Shown: positions 19,160-27,642, counted from the stretch's first letter. The stretch: DNA of 49,978 bases from Plectonema cf. radiosum LEGE 06105 (GCF_015207665.1 NZ_JADEWL010000036.1:1-49978); one strand, 5' to 3'. Made by a program: numbers and translations. Notes: generated from the sequence alone by a model not told the origin.

Positions 19160-20251
19160 ATGAAAATAAAAACCATATTGACTTGTTTGACGCTCACAGT
19201 TTTGAGCGTTCTGATGACGGTTGTGACACCTGTAATGGCACAACAGCCTCCAGATATAGATATACCGGGTGCAACTTCAATTGTCACTGAAGAAGATAAT
19301 CAAATTCTCGCAAGGGTAACTTCTCAAGAAGGGATACCCACTTCACCAGAATTAAAATCCGTATTAAATCAAACAGTAGAACTGAAAGATTTTGGAACCA
19401 TTGCTTTTAGAAGTCCGCTAAAATCCAGTTCAAAAAAGGCGACACCCGTTGTGTTGTTTCATGGTATTTTCGGGGGAGTTAGTCACCGACAATTTCGCCA
19501 ACTCCGAGCCTCTTTAGATCAAGCAGGTGTCCCAGTTTACATTATGGATTTGCCGGGAGTAGGTCGTTCAGCAAAGCCCAAAACGACCTATAATTTGGAA
19601 AAAATCGACCAGTTTATCAGCGAATTTCTCAGAGAAGTTGTAGGTCGTCCCGCAAACGTAGTCACAACAGATACTACAACCCTGAGTGGATTGCAAGTTG
19701 CAGCACAAAATCCCGATTTAGTCAAGTCATTAGTAATCATCTCTCCCTATGGGATTAACAATCTTGCATCACCACCGACAGAAAGTCAAAATAAGGGATA
19801 TCAGCAAACATTAGAAACCGATGATGCAGCCATATGGGTTAATTTGTTGTTACCAGACAACATCAGACCATTTAACCAAGCTGGATTTTCCCAGCCATCT
19901 TTTTTAGAGAAAAACGGTGATATTCTCATTGAAGAAGCATTGATTGAGCGTCCTAACATTGAACAACGCTGGATAAGCTATGCATTTATTTTTGGTCAAT
20001 TTTTTCGTACCTTTGCTGAAGCTAGTAAGGACGTGAAAGTTCCGGTGTTGGCAATTTTTGGTGCAGATTACAAACCAATACCAGGGAATCCTCCCATTGA
20101 ACCCGATCGAGCAGAGCAGTTTCGACAAATTCGTCCTGACTTTAAATATTTAGAAATTCCCCAAGGAAGTACATTAGTAGCAATAGAGCAACCGGATGTG
20201 GTAGCTAAAGCGATTATGGAGTTTTCTTGTGGTAGAAATTGTTCTGAATAG
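19160..20251 (+). CDS. secreted alpha/beta-hydrolase-fold protein with altered triad
   Basis: A 363-residue exported protein read from ATG 19160 (a TTG three codons upstream is in frame). Residues 1-29 are a signal peptide ending TPVMA-QQ. The fold is clear from the oxyanion region VVLFHGIFGG, YIMDLPGVGRS and the strand VKSLVIISPYG. The usual G-x-S-x-G nucleophile elbow is replaced by VVTTDTTTLSG, which puts Asp where Ser is expected. The acid is probably the Asp of IFGADYKP. The catalytic His position (IPQGSTLVAIEQP) appears to be Thr. It may therefore be catalytically inactive or use different chemistry. It is probably controlled by the adjacent TetR regulator. Confidence 0.85.
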   Translation: MKIKTILTCLTLTVLSVLMTVVTPVMAQQPPDIDIPGATSIVTEEDNQILARVTSQEGIPTSPELKSVLNQTVELKDFGTIAFRSPLKSSSKKATPVVLFHGIFGGVSHRQFRQLRASLDQAGVPVYIMDLPGVGRSAKPKTTYNLEKIDQFISEFLREVVGRPANVVTTDTTTLSGLQVAAQNPDLVKSLVIISPYGINNLASPPTESQNKGYQQTLETDDAAIWVNLLLPDNIRPFNQAGFSQPSFLEKNGDILIEEALIERPNIEQRWISYAFIFGQFFRTFAEASKDVKVPVLAIFGADYKPIPGNPPIEPDRAEQFRQIRPDFKYLEIPQGSTLVAIEQPDVVAKAIMEFSCGRNCSE

Positions 20252-20292
20252 GGAATAGGGTTGGGGGGAATAGTCAACACAGCCCTGGGGTA

Positions 20293-20356
20293 AGAAGTCG
20301 GGTTTCTATAAGGATTGTCTGTTAATACTGATATTTATCCTAAAAACCCGACTTCT
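20293..20356. repeat. AAGTCGGG inverted repeat, copy 1
   Basis: AGAAGTCGGGTTT (20293-20305) and AAACCCGACTTCT (20344-20356) are perfect 13-base inverted ends around a 38-base core. Similar elements occur at 21032-21092 and 26976-27038. It lies 42 bases after the hydrolase-fold gene. The rest of 20252-20428 has no gene. Confidence 0.75.
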
Positions 20357-20428
20357 GCAATTATTCTCTTAGCGAATGCTGGAACGCAGGTTACTCAGAT
20401 TAGAGAAATATTTTTGACTTTTATTTTT

Positions 20429-20555
20429 ACCTGATTTTTCCCTATATTTAATACTATCTGCCTCACTTTTGATTATATAAAATAGCTGATTTTTTCCTGT
20501 TGGTATTGAGATTTATGTGAGCCATTATTTGGATACAAAGCAAATTAGTTTTGCT
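20429..20555 (+). promoter_or_regulatory. control region of secreted protein gene 1
   Basis: Contains ACCTGATTTTTCCCTAT (20429-20445), a related AGCTGATTTTTTCCTGT (20484-20500) and the inverted repeat AGCAAATTAGTTTTGCT (20539-20555), 41 bases before the ATG. All three have counterparts at the same relative distances upstream of the gene at 24844. They are probably binding sites of a shared regulator. Confidence 0.65.
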
Positions 20556-20596
20556 TTTAAATACCACATTAATTATCAAATCAAGAGGTAATAAAT

Positions 20597-20986
20597 ATGC
20601 AAGTTAAATCAGTTGTATCTACAGCTTTAATACTCGGTGTTGTTGCTTTATCACCAGTGGTAAATACCAATCCCGCGACAGCATCATCCTCTAATAGACC
20701 TTATTGTACAGCAACATCGAATCAAGGTTATACTTGGTGGACATGGACTGTTGATAGTGTGGAGAAAGCTTGTTTTATTGCTTTTACTAAAATTTTAAAT
20801 TCTGGTCAAAGTGTGGATAAAGCAGAATGGGGAGATTACAAAGTAAATGGTTTGAATAAAGGAAAACTTACTTGTAAACAAGGAAGTAAAAATGTCACGG
20901 GAACAGGAAGTACAGTTTTTGAAAATGGTTTGAATATGGGTAAAACTTTGGGTTGGGGTAGCTGTACGATGAAAATTACAAATTAA
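20597..20986 (+). CDS. small secreted four-cysteine protein
   Basis: A 129-residue protein I do not recognise. Residues 1-29 form a signal peptide (MQVKSVVSTALILGVV ... PATA). The mature part of about 100 residues has four Cys (PYC, KACF, LTCK, GSCT), enough for two disulfides, and is rich in Trp, Lys, Gly and Asn (GYTWWTWT, NGLNKGKLTCKQGSKN, NGLNMGKTLGWG). Two NGLN-x-GK segments look like an internal repeat. AAGAGGT ten bases upstream is a good ribosome site. Its signal peptide and promoter resemble those of the gene at 24844, though the mature sequences differ. It lies between two AAGTCGGG inverted repeats. Function unknown. Confidence 0.75.
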   Translation: MQVKSVVSTALILGVVALSPVVNTNPATASSSNRPYCTATSNQGYTWWTWTVDSVEKACFIAFTKILNSGQSVDKAEWGDYKVNGLNKGKLTCKQGSKNVTGTGSTVFENGLNMGKTLGWGSCTMKITN

Positions 20987-21031
20987 TAATAATTAACTTG
21001 AGTTCGATGCAATTAAGTTGCAATCATTATC

Positions 21032-21092
21032 AAGTCGGGTTTTACGATAATTATCTGTAATACATTTACAAGTTTGATAAAAACTCGACTTT
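21032..21092. repeat. AAGTCGGG inverted repeat, copy 2
   Basis: AAGTCGGGTTTTA (21032-21044) is matched by TAAAAACTCGACTT (21079-21092) with one mismatch. It lies between the convergent stops of the secreted protein gene and the WD40 gene and is followed by T residues on the plus strand, so it may also terminate transcription. Confidence 0.65.
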
Positions 21093-21104
21093 TTTACCAT
21101 TAAA

Positions 21105-24100
21105 TTAAGGTTGATTGCAGATTGTTTTTAATTCTTGTTCTTGAGGATGAATTGCTAAATAATCTTGTAACCAGTTGCAACCTATTTTGATTGAATCATC
21201 TAAAGATAAATCTACTTTCCATAGCTTAACGGTACCGTCTCTATTTGCAGAAGCTATGGTTTTTCCATCTGGACTAAAGCTTATACTTGTTACCCATACC
21301 CCACTTCGATGACTTTCAAAGGTTTGTATTAGATTACCATCATCGACGTTCCACAAATTTATCGTACTGTCAAGACTTGCAGAAGCAAGGGTTTTACCAT
21401 TAGGACTAAATCTAACGTTAGTAACCCAGTTACTATGTTTTTTAAGGGTATTTATTAACTTACCATCTTTGACACGCCATAATTTAACTGTATTATCTGC
21501 ACTTGCTGAAGCAATTAGCTGACCATTTGGATTAAAATTAACACTTGTGATGCGATCGCTATGAGCTTTGGGAAAAGTTTTTGCTAAATTACCATTCTCT
21601 ACATTCCACAGCTTGATGGCTGGTTCATCACTTACCGAAGCAATAATTTTACCATCCGGACTGAAACTGATACCAGTCAATCTATTACCTGTGAGCATAT
21701 TATTATCAGCTTTGAAAGTTTGCAATACTGTTCCATTAAAAGGGTTCCACAATCTTGCAATTCCATTATCACCAGCAGAAGCGAGAATTTCACCATCTGG
21801 GCTGAAATTTACTCTTGATAGTCGCTCATCATGACGTTTAAAAGTTTGCAGCTTGCTATTGTTAAAATGCCATAGTTTAATAAATCCATCATCGCTGCTC
21901 AAAGCTAGAGTTTTACCGTTAGGATTAAAACTAATACTCCTGACTTGTTCGTGATTATTTACAGTTTGTAGGAGGGATTTTTTCAGATTCCATAGTTTAA
22001 CAGTTTTATCTGCACTTGTAGAGACTAAAGTTTTACCATCTGGACTAAAAATCACATCCCAAACTTCAGCACTATGGTTTTCTAATGTTTGGGGTTCAAT
22101 ACCATGAATATTCCAAAGTCGGATGGTAGAATCACTGCTAGTAGAAGCTAAAGTTTTACCGTCAGGACTAAAAACCACATTCAAAACATGACCATTATGA
22201 CCTTTGAAAGTTTGTGGTTTGATTTGTGTTTGATTTAAATTCCACAGTTTTATCGTGCCATCTTCGCTAGATGATATAATTTTTCTTCCATTAGGACTAA
22301 AGGTAACGCTGTGAACTGGAGCAATATGATCTGTAAAAGTGTGAATCAAAGTACCATCTGATACATTCCACAACTTAATGGTATTATCAAAACTTGCGGT
22401 AGCTAGCAATTTACCGTCAGGACTAAAATTAACGCTGGCAATTTTATTAGTATGACCTTTAAAGGTTTTGATTAAAGTATTATCAGAGATATTCCATAAT
22501 TTAACGGTACGGTCAAGACTTGCAGTAGCTAGCAGATTATCAGGACTCAAATCTACGCTCCATACTGGCTGAGTATGTCCGTCGATAATCTTAATTAAAC
22601 TACCATTGTCAATATCAAAAAGTCCGACTTTTCCGTTTGCTGCGCCAACAGCTAGAATTTTACCATCAAAGCTGAAACTAACGTCTAATAATATGGAATT
22701 ATGACCTTTAAGAGTTTTGATTAAAGTCCCATTCACATTCCACAGCTTGATTGTGCCATCGCTAGCAGTAGAAGCGATAATTTGACCATCCGGACTAAAA
22801 CTGACACTCCAGACACTGTTAGTATGACCAATTAGCGATCGCAATAAAGCACCATTTTTTGCATTCCACAGTTTAACGGTATTGTCTGCACTAGCTGAAG
22901 CAATTATTTTACCATCCGGACTGAAATTAATACCTCTTATTTTGTCATGATGTCCTTCTAAGCGATTTTTTTCTCTAATGCTATAAATTGCTTGTTGTAA
23001 AGCAGAAAGTACTGAAGAGCGCGTTTGTTGGTTAACTGAAGATAATTTTGCTAAATTTTGCAATTTGCTTGCTGCTTTCAATCCTTGAAGCAATGCTTGA
23101 AAAGGACTTGTATCAAAAGCTCTTTGTGAATAAACACTTGTTAAAAGTATATCGGCTTCTGCTTGTTCTAGCCTTGCTTTACTAAGCTGTACATTTGTAA
23201 ATAATGCTGCAACAAAAGAAATAACTAAAAATATGCTACCTAAAGATATAATCTTTATAGCTTTTTTATGGGCTTGAGTTAATATTTGACTTTCCTTTTC
23301 TTTGATTGCTAAATTATATTTGACTTCACGCTGTTCCAATTCTTGACTAGCAGTTAAAAAGCGATAATCTAAAGAACTTAAGTTGTGATTGTTTGCCCAT
23401 AATAGAACATCTTGTAATGCTTGACCTCGTAAAAGTCTAGATTCATCTTGATAATGAGAATTAACCCAAATATTAAAATTTTGAGAGTACGGACGTAAAT
23501 TTATTAATTGTTTTTCAACCCATATTTTATTAAAAACTTGTTTGTAAATCCGATTATATATTCGTAATTTACCTTGTTGTTGCACAACTAAACCAGATAA
23601 ACGTAAATCTGTTTGTTCCAGGCTTCCATCTGCAATTAATTCTCCTTGGTGTAAAATTTTTTGATAAATTACTAATAATCTTCCGGCTTTTTGTTCATTT
23701 CGCAATATTCTATCTCGAATCGTCTTTAAATGTTCTGGTTCGTCTTGGGCTTGCCAATTTTCAATAATCAATTTTTGTACTATGTCTTCAATTAATTGAG
23801 TTGCAACTAGATGATTTTTATTTGTTTTACTAATCACTAATTGACATAACTTTTGTGTGAGAAAAGGTTGTCCCCCTGTCCAATTTAATATCTCCTGAAT
23901 TACAGCTTGGGGATTATCTACTTTTCTTTCTAATCCTTTAACTAATGGTTGTACTTCATCAACTTTAAAACCATGTAATTCTATGGCTTTACCAATATTA
24001 AAAGGTGTTTGAGTTTTATCTGCAATTAAATCACTAGGGGTTGCTACTCCCAAAAGTGCAAAAGTTAAACGTTTGTATGTTTGATTATCAACTCGTTTGT

Positions 24101-24608
24101 TATAAAAAAATCGAATTAAAGCAAAAAAATCATCGAGAGAAAAAGTTTGACTCAAAACTCTATCAATTTCATCGACAAAAATAATAATTTTTTGTTGAAT
24201 TTCAACTAATAATACTTCATCAATAAATAAATTAAATCGCTGTACTGGTGAAAGTAAATCTCGTCTTTCTTTCCACCATATTCGCCAATTTATCTTTTTA
24301 GTTAGCTGACAACTACTAACTAAAGATTGGACAATTCCAGCGTACCATTTTTCCGCAGTTACATCTTCTTTTCCAATGCCAGTTAAATCGATAAAAGCAC
24401 ACACTATACCATTTGCTTGCAATTTTTGCATAGTTTGAACTCGCAAACTAGATTTACCCATCTGTCGCGAATTTAGTACATAACAAAATTCACCGGCTTT
24501 TAAAGCTTGATAAAATTCCGCATCAGCTTGACGAGTTACATAACTCGATGCGTTAACAGAAAGACTTCCACCAATTTGATATTCATAGTGAGATGGTGAT
24601 TCAGTCAT
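21105..24608 (-). CDS. AAA-like (STAND-type) ATPase with 14 WD40 repeats
   Basis: A 1167-residue signalling-type ATPase. Residues about 10-365 form the AAA-like domain seen in many cyanobacterial regulators: Walker A-type LNSRQMGKSSL (45-55), Walker B IIIFVDEID (141-149) and the sensor segment GGQPFLTQKLCQL. A membrane helix follows (about 452-475). Residues about 553-1130 hold 14 WD40 repeats, enough for two seven-bladed propellers, most ending KLWN and containing FSPDGK. The tail is GCNWLQDYLAIHP. It probably senses a ligand or stress through the propellers and oligomerises through the ATPase. Small secreted protein genes with matching promoters lie on both sides on the other strand. Its target is unknown. 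Confidence 0.92.
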   Translation of the reverse strand: MTESPSHYEYQIGGSLSVNASSYVTRQADAEFYQALKAGEFCYVLNSRQMGKSSLRVQTMQKLQANGIVCAFIDLTGIGKEDVTAEKWYAGIVQSLVSSCQLTKKINWRIWWKERRDLLSPVQRFNLFIDEVLLVEIQQKIIIFVDEIDRVLSQTFSLDDFFALIRFFYNKRVDNQTYKRLTFALLGVATPSDLIADKTQTPFNIGKAIELHGFKVDEVQPLVKGLERKVDNPQAVIQEILNWTGGQPFLTQKLCQLVISKTNKNHLVATQLIEDIVQKLIIENWQAQDEPEHLKTIRDRILRNEQKAGRLLVIYQKILHQGELIADGSLEQTDLRLSGLVVQQQGKLRIYNRIYKQVFNKIWVEKQLINLRPYSQNFNIWVNSHYQDESRLLRGQALQDVLLWANNHNLSSLDYRFLTASQELEQREVKYNLAIKEKESQILTQAHKKAIKIISLGSIFLVISFVAALFTNVQLSKARLEQAEADILLTSVYSQRAFDTSPFQALLQGLKAASKLQNLAKLSSVNQQTRSSVLSALQQAIYSIREKNRLEGHHDKIRGINFSPDGKIIASASADNTVKLWNAKNGALLRSLIGHTNSVWSVSFSPDGQIIASTASDGTIKLWNVNGTLIKTLKGHNSILLDVSFSFDGKILAVGAANGKVGLFDIDNGSLIKIIDGHTQPVWSVDLSPDNLLATASLDRTVKLWNISDNTLIKTFKGHTNKIASVNFSPDGKLLATASFDNTIKLWNVSDGTLIHTFTDHIAPVHSVTFSPNGRKIISSSEDGTIKLWNLNQTQIKPQTFKGHNGHVLNVVFSPDGKTLASTSSDSTIRLWNIHGIEPQTLENHSAEVWDVIFSPDGKTLVSTSADKTVKLWNLKKSLLQTVNNHEQVRSISFNPNGKTLALSSDDGFIKLWHFNNSKLQTFKRHDERLSRVNFSPDGEILASAGDNGIARLWNPFNGTVLQTFKADNNMLTGNRLTGISFSPDGKIIASVSDEPAIKLWNVENGNLAKTFPKAHSDRITSVNFNPNGQLIASASADNTVKLWRVKDGKLINTLKKHSNWVTNVRFSPNGKTLASASLDSTINLWNVDDGNLIQTFESHRSGVWVTSISFSPDGKTIASANRDGTVKLWKVDLSLDDSIKIGCNWLQDYLAIHPQEQELKTICNQP

Positions 24609-24676
24609 GATGACAGAGCTATAACTTGTTATTAATATATTATTTCTATAATGGAATATTTTAATTATAAATTAGT

Positions 24677-24803
24677 ACCTGATTTTTCCCTATTTTTAAT
24701 ATTCATAGACCTGATTTTTAGTCTTTGAAAATACCTGATTTATTCCTATTGGTGTATTTTAGTATTTAGGTAATGATTTGCATATATAGCAAATAAGTTT
24801 GCT
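24677..24803 (+). promoter_or_regulatory. control region of secreted protein gene 2 (and WD40 gene)
   Basis: ACCTGATTTTTCCCTAT (24677-24693) matches 20429-20445 exactly. ACCTGATTTATTCCTAT follows at 24733, with a shorter ACCTGATTTTTA at 24709. AGCAAATAAGTTTGCT (24788-24803) is an inverted repeat 40 bases before the ATG. The region is divergent, so it may also act on the WD40 ATPase gene starting at 24608. Confidence 0.65.
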
Positions 24804-24843
24804 GTGATATACCAAATAAATCATTCAAGGAAGAACAATTTAC

Positions 24844-25269
24844 ATGAAATTAACATCAATTTTATCTATGGCATTTGTGCTTGGTTGCATCACTTTTTCA
24901 CAAGCTGTACAGGTAAAAAAAACTGTCGCTGAAACCTCGAAATACTCTGATTCTACATTAGCATCAAATCAAGGTTCTACTGTTGCTAGAAAGCTAAAAT
25001 TTTCACTAACAAATTTAAAACAGGGTATCAATCGTCTACCAATAAATTCACGCGAGTGGGTTGAAATGAAAGTAAAAGGTGATTATGTGACTGAGATGAT
25101 TCTGAAAACACAAAACGGAAGTTCTTCTAAGTTAAGAATTAAGCAGGATCGTTTAGGAGGTTCCAATACTACTGGCGAAGGATCTTGGTATTTCAAGTCT
25201 AATGGTTGTATGTGCTGGGAGGATGAAGAAGGTCAACAAAGTGTCTGTACTGAAGAATGCTTTAATTAG
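24844..25269 (+). CDS. small secreted protein with Cys-rich C-terminus
   Basis: A 141-residue protein I do not recognise. The N-terminus (MKLTSILSMAFVLGCITFSQA) is a signal peptide resembling that of the gene at 20597. The mature part has a beta-rich middle (WVEMKVKGDYVTEMILKTQNG) and ends with four Cys in about 18 residues (CMCWEDEEGQQSVC, then EECFN), suggesting two disulfides or metal binding. AAGGAAGA is a good ribosome site. It is divergent from the WD40 ATPase gene and convergent with the second AAA-like ATPase gene. Function unknown; a secreted effector or sensor ligand is possible. Confidence 0.75.
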   Translation: MKLTSILSMAFVLGCITFSQAVQVKKTVAETSKYSDSTLASNQGSTVARKLKFSLTNLKQGINRLPINSREWVEMKVKGDYVTEMILKTQNGSSSKLRIKQDRLGGSNTTGEGSWYFKSNGCMCWEDEEGQQSVCTEECFN

Positions 25270-25353
25270 GTAAATCTCTTAACTGCATTGAATAAAGTGG
25301 GAATATATTATACTCCAGCAACTATCCCCGCTTTTCTTAAGCTTACAGTATTT

Positions 25354-26754
25354 TTAACCCAAAACTCTTTGAAAATACTCCCGATATAAATTACAGCTAG
25401 GTATTACACAATTATGCAGTATTTTTATTAAACCCATACTGTGTAATTTATAAATCTGGATTGAATCTAATTCCACTGGTTCGGGTGAATTAACTACAAG
25501 TTTTAAAGCCTGAGCCAGTTTTGGACATTTTTGCAATACTTCTAAATATCCTCGTAAATGATTACTATAAACACCTGCTTCTGTGGAAGCTTCTTGTAAA
25601 AATTGTTCTAAATTTAAGTTTTTGTAACTCACTTCATACATTGCTAATCTGACTAAAAAGGGATGTCCTCCAACTAATTGCATTAATTGTTTTATTTCTA
25701 TTTCACCCCAATTCAGCCCATGAATTGCAACTAATTGTTTTATTTGTTGGCTATCAAATTCCACTAATTCTACAGGTACACCAGCATTAAATGGTGATTG
25801 ATTTATATCTAAAGGAACATAAACTTCGGTAGAATGTGCTAATACTAAGCGTAGTTTTTGCCAAAGGTCAGAAATTTTACCTCTTTCGTGCCAGCTTCGT
25901 AGCATTCCAAAAAAGTCTTCAATAATTTCTGCATAAGAAAAAATCTTATCTATGTTATCTAATGCTAATACTATAGGAGAATCTATTTCTGTAAGTAAAT
26001 ATTCTTCAAAATAAACTGTACAGTTATCATTACTACCCAAAATTTCAGCATCCCAATACTCATTTAATTGATTTTCTAAGTTTAATTGTTTCCCAACCAT
26101 ACAACTTAACCAGCGAAGAAATTTATCTAAATTAGTTAAAATTCTTCCTTCAACACTACTTAAATCTAAATAAATAGTTCGATAATTATCACGAGTAGCA
26201 TCTGCAATAATTCTTTTGATTAAAGAAGTTTTACCCATGAGTTTCGGTGCTTTAATCCGAATTAAAGAGCCGGGCTTGATAATTGTTTCATAACAGAGAT
26301 TTTCTAGATTATTCCGCTCAATGTAAAAAGCCGAATTTGGTGTTACGAAACTCTCAGGAAAAGGTATATTGGGAATTTTTGTATAAACTTGTAATTCGGA
26401 ATTTTCAGTAATCGATAATAAGTTATTTTGTTTTTGCCATGCTCTTTTTAGTGCTGCTTTAAAATTCTTCTTAGTAACTTTTTCTTCTAAAGCTTGAGAT
26501 AGTTTATGCCATAATTTATTTCCGACATCTTTATTTATATACTCAGCACTATAACCGTAAGTTATTGCTATTTCATCATAGGTTTTCTCTGACCATGAAG
26601 CTTGAAATACTTTAATTTCAATATCGCTTAAATATTTTCCTGTAGTTTTAAACAAAGCAAAATCAGCAACTTCTTTTGCATGATTACAAGAGAATATAGA
26701 TTTGGAATCTATATTAATTTGTAAATCGTATAAATCATCAGTCATTTGTAGCAT
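25354..26754 (-). CDS. AAA-like ATPase with vMAP-type N-terminal HTH
   Basis: A 466-residue protein. Residues about 25-110 resemble the N-terminal helix-turn-helix of vWA-MoxR-associated (vMAP) proteins (ALFKTTGKYLSDIEIKVFQ, YDEIAITYGYSAEYINKDVG, LWHKLSQAL). Residues about 140-460 are an AAA-like ATPase domain of the same class as in the WD40 protein: Walker A APKLMGKTSL (169-178), Walker B IVLALDNID (261-269), FNAGVPVELVEF and GGHPFLVRLA. There are no C-terminal sensor repeats, so it may be a truncated or minimal member that partners another protein. vMAP-related proteins are proposed parts of cyanobacterial conflict or stress systems; the role here is inference. Confidence 0.82.
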   Translation of the reverse strand: MLQMTDDLYDLQINIDSKSIFSCNHAKEVADFALFKTTGKYLSDIEIKVFQASWSEKTYDEIAITYGYSAEYINKDVGNKLWHKLSQALEEKVTKKNFKAALKRAWQKQNNLLSITENSELQVYTKIPNIPFPESFVTPNSAFYIERNNLENLCYETIIKPGSLIRIKAPKLMGKTSLIKRIIADATRDNYRTIYLDLSSVEGRILTNLDKFLRWLSCMVGKQLNLENQLNEYWDAEILGSNDNCTVYFEEYLLTEIDSPIVLALDNIDKIFSYAEIIEDFFGMLRSWHERGKISDLWQKLRLVLAHSTEVYVPLDINQSPFNAGVPVELVEFDSQQIKQLVAIHGLNWGEIEIKQLMQLVGGHPFLVRLAMYEVSYKNLNLEQFLQEASTEAGVYSNHLRGYLEVLQKCPKLAQALKLVVNSPEPVELDSIQIYKLHSMGLIKILHNCVIPSCNLYREYFQRVLG

Positions 26755-26784
26755 AATTGCATCCCTAAGTAAGTCGCAATGTAT

Positions 26785-26878
26785 TAGGACTTACGCAATA
26801 TATGACTGAAAAAGTGATTCTTGCCTAGTGGTAATTCATGAATTACCACTACTTCTGTTAGGTTTTGCGTAAGTCCTA
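26785..26878. repeat. 94-bp MITE-like element, copy A
   Basis: Ends are perfect inverted repeats, TAGGACTTACGCAA (26785-26798) and TTGCGTAAGTCCTA (26865-26878). At the centre is a perfect 26-base palindrome (26826-26851) whose arms read TAGTGGTAATTCA. Copy B has the same ends and length but different arm bases. Confidence 0.85.
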
Positions 26879-26975
26879 TGTATTTACATTCAAGATAAAG
26901 CTTTAACATTCCGGTATTTGAGTAATACCGAAATTTTTATTCGCAAAATAATAAACCTAGATTTTTCGTGAGATA

Positions 26976-27038
26976 AGAAGTCAGATTTTTACTTGAAATA
27001 TCTTTAATATAAAAGAATCGTTCTAAAAACCCGACTTC
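26976..27038. repeat. AAGTCGGG inverted repeat, copy 3
   Basis: AGAAGTCAGATTTTT at the left is matched by AAAAACCCGACTTCT at the right with mismatches. Same family as the copies at 20293 and 21032. Confidence 0.6.
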
Positions 27039-27155
27039 TGTCGTTTGCTCGAATTCACTTATCTACAATTTGTATACGTTTTGCGATTGCTATTTATGCC
27101 AAAAAATACAAAATTTTTAATAATTCTGATTTGATAATCCGTCAGGGGACTGTAA

Positions 27156-27249
27156 TAGGACTTACGCAAAACCGAGCGAGAGTAGGGGTAATTCATGAAT
27201 TACCCCGAAGCAAAAATAACTGTTTGAGCTACATATTGCGTAAGTCCTA
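27156..27249. repeat. 94-bp MITE-like element, copy B
   Basis: Perfect 14-base inverted ends (27156-27169 and 27236-27249), identical to copy A. The central perfect palindrome (27185-27206) has arms GGGGTAATTCA in place of GTGGTAATTCA, so both arms changed together. Confidence 0.85.
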
Positions 27250-27300
27250 TGTAAGTTGAATGACATGAACCACTAGTGGTCTGTCCCATAAGTTCCGAAG

Positions 27301-27385
27301 GGTTAAGGTAGTGCGTTGGCGTAGCCTGCCCCGAAGGGGCATACCGGAAAGCTCGCTATTGGCTAGCGAGCTAGAAGCTCCCACT
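27301..27385. repeat. composite repeat with two hairpins
   Basis: Contains GCGTTGGCGTAGCCT, a GCCCC-GAA-GGGGC hairpin (27328-27340) and AGCTCGCTA paired with TAGCGAGCT (27350-27372). The GCGTTGGCG-AGCCT core recurs at 27484, so it is a dispersed repeat. Confidence 0.6.
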
Positions 27386-27395
27386 ACGAATAAAT

Positions 27396-27456
27396 TACCC
27401 CACATAATTAATGTGGTGGAGTACTAGTACTCCGCCACATTAATTTTGAGGAGTTA
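27396..27456. repeat. ACTAG-centred palindrome, copy 1
   Basis: Imperfect palindrome of about 60 bases; the central 16 bases, GGAGTACTAGTACTCC (27418-27433), are perfect, flanked by ATGTGG and CCACAT. It is the most symmetric centre of the five copies. Confidence 0.8.
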
Positions 27457-27468
27457 AAATACCTCTTC

Positions 27469-27559
27469 GTAGGTTGGGTTAAGCGTTGGCGAAGCCTGTC
27501 CGACAGGACATAGCGCAACCCAACGCGGGTGTTGGGCTGAACGTAGTTCAGCCCAACCT
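27469..27559. repeat. GTAGGTTGGGTT composite repeat
   Basis: GTTGGGTT (27473-27480) pairs with AACCCAAC (27517-27524), enclosing a CCTGTC/GACAGG hairpin (27495-27507). Directly after it, GTTGGGCTGAAC and GTTCAGCCCAAC form a perfect 12-bp stem with loop GTA (27531-27557). Confidence 0.7.
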
Positions 27560-27575
27560 ACAATATTACATTGAT

Positions 27576-27635
27576 TACCCCTCATAACTTATGTGGCGGA
27601 CCACTAGTAGTTCACCACATTAATTATGAGGGGTA
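27576..27635. repeat. ACTAG-centred palindrome, copy 2
   Basis: Sixty bases, with left end TACCCCTCATAA and right end TTATGAGGGGTA matching perfectly. Confidence 0.8.
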
Positions 27636-27642
27636 TTATTTC

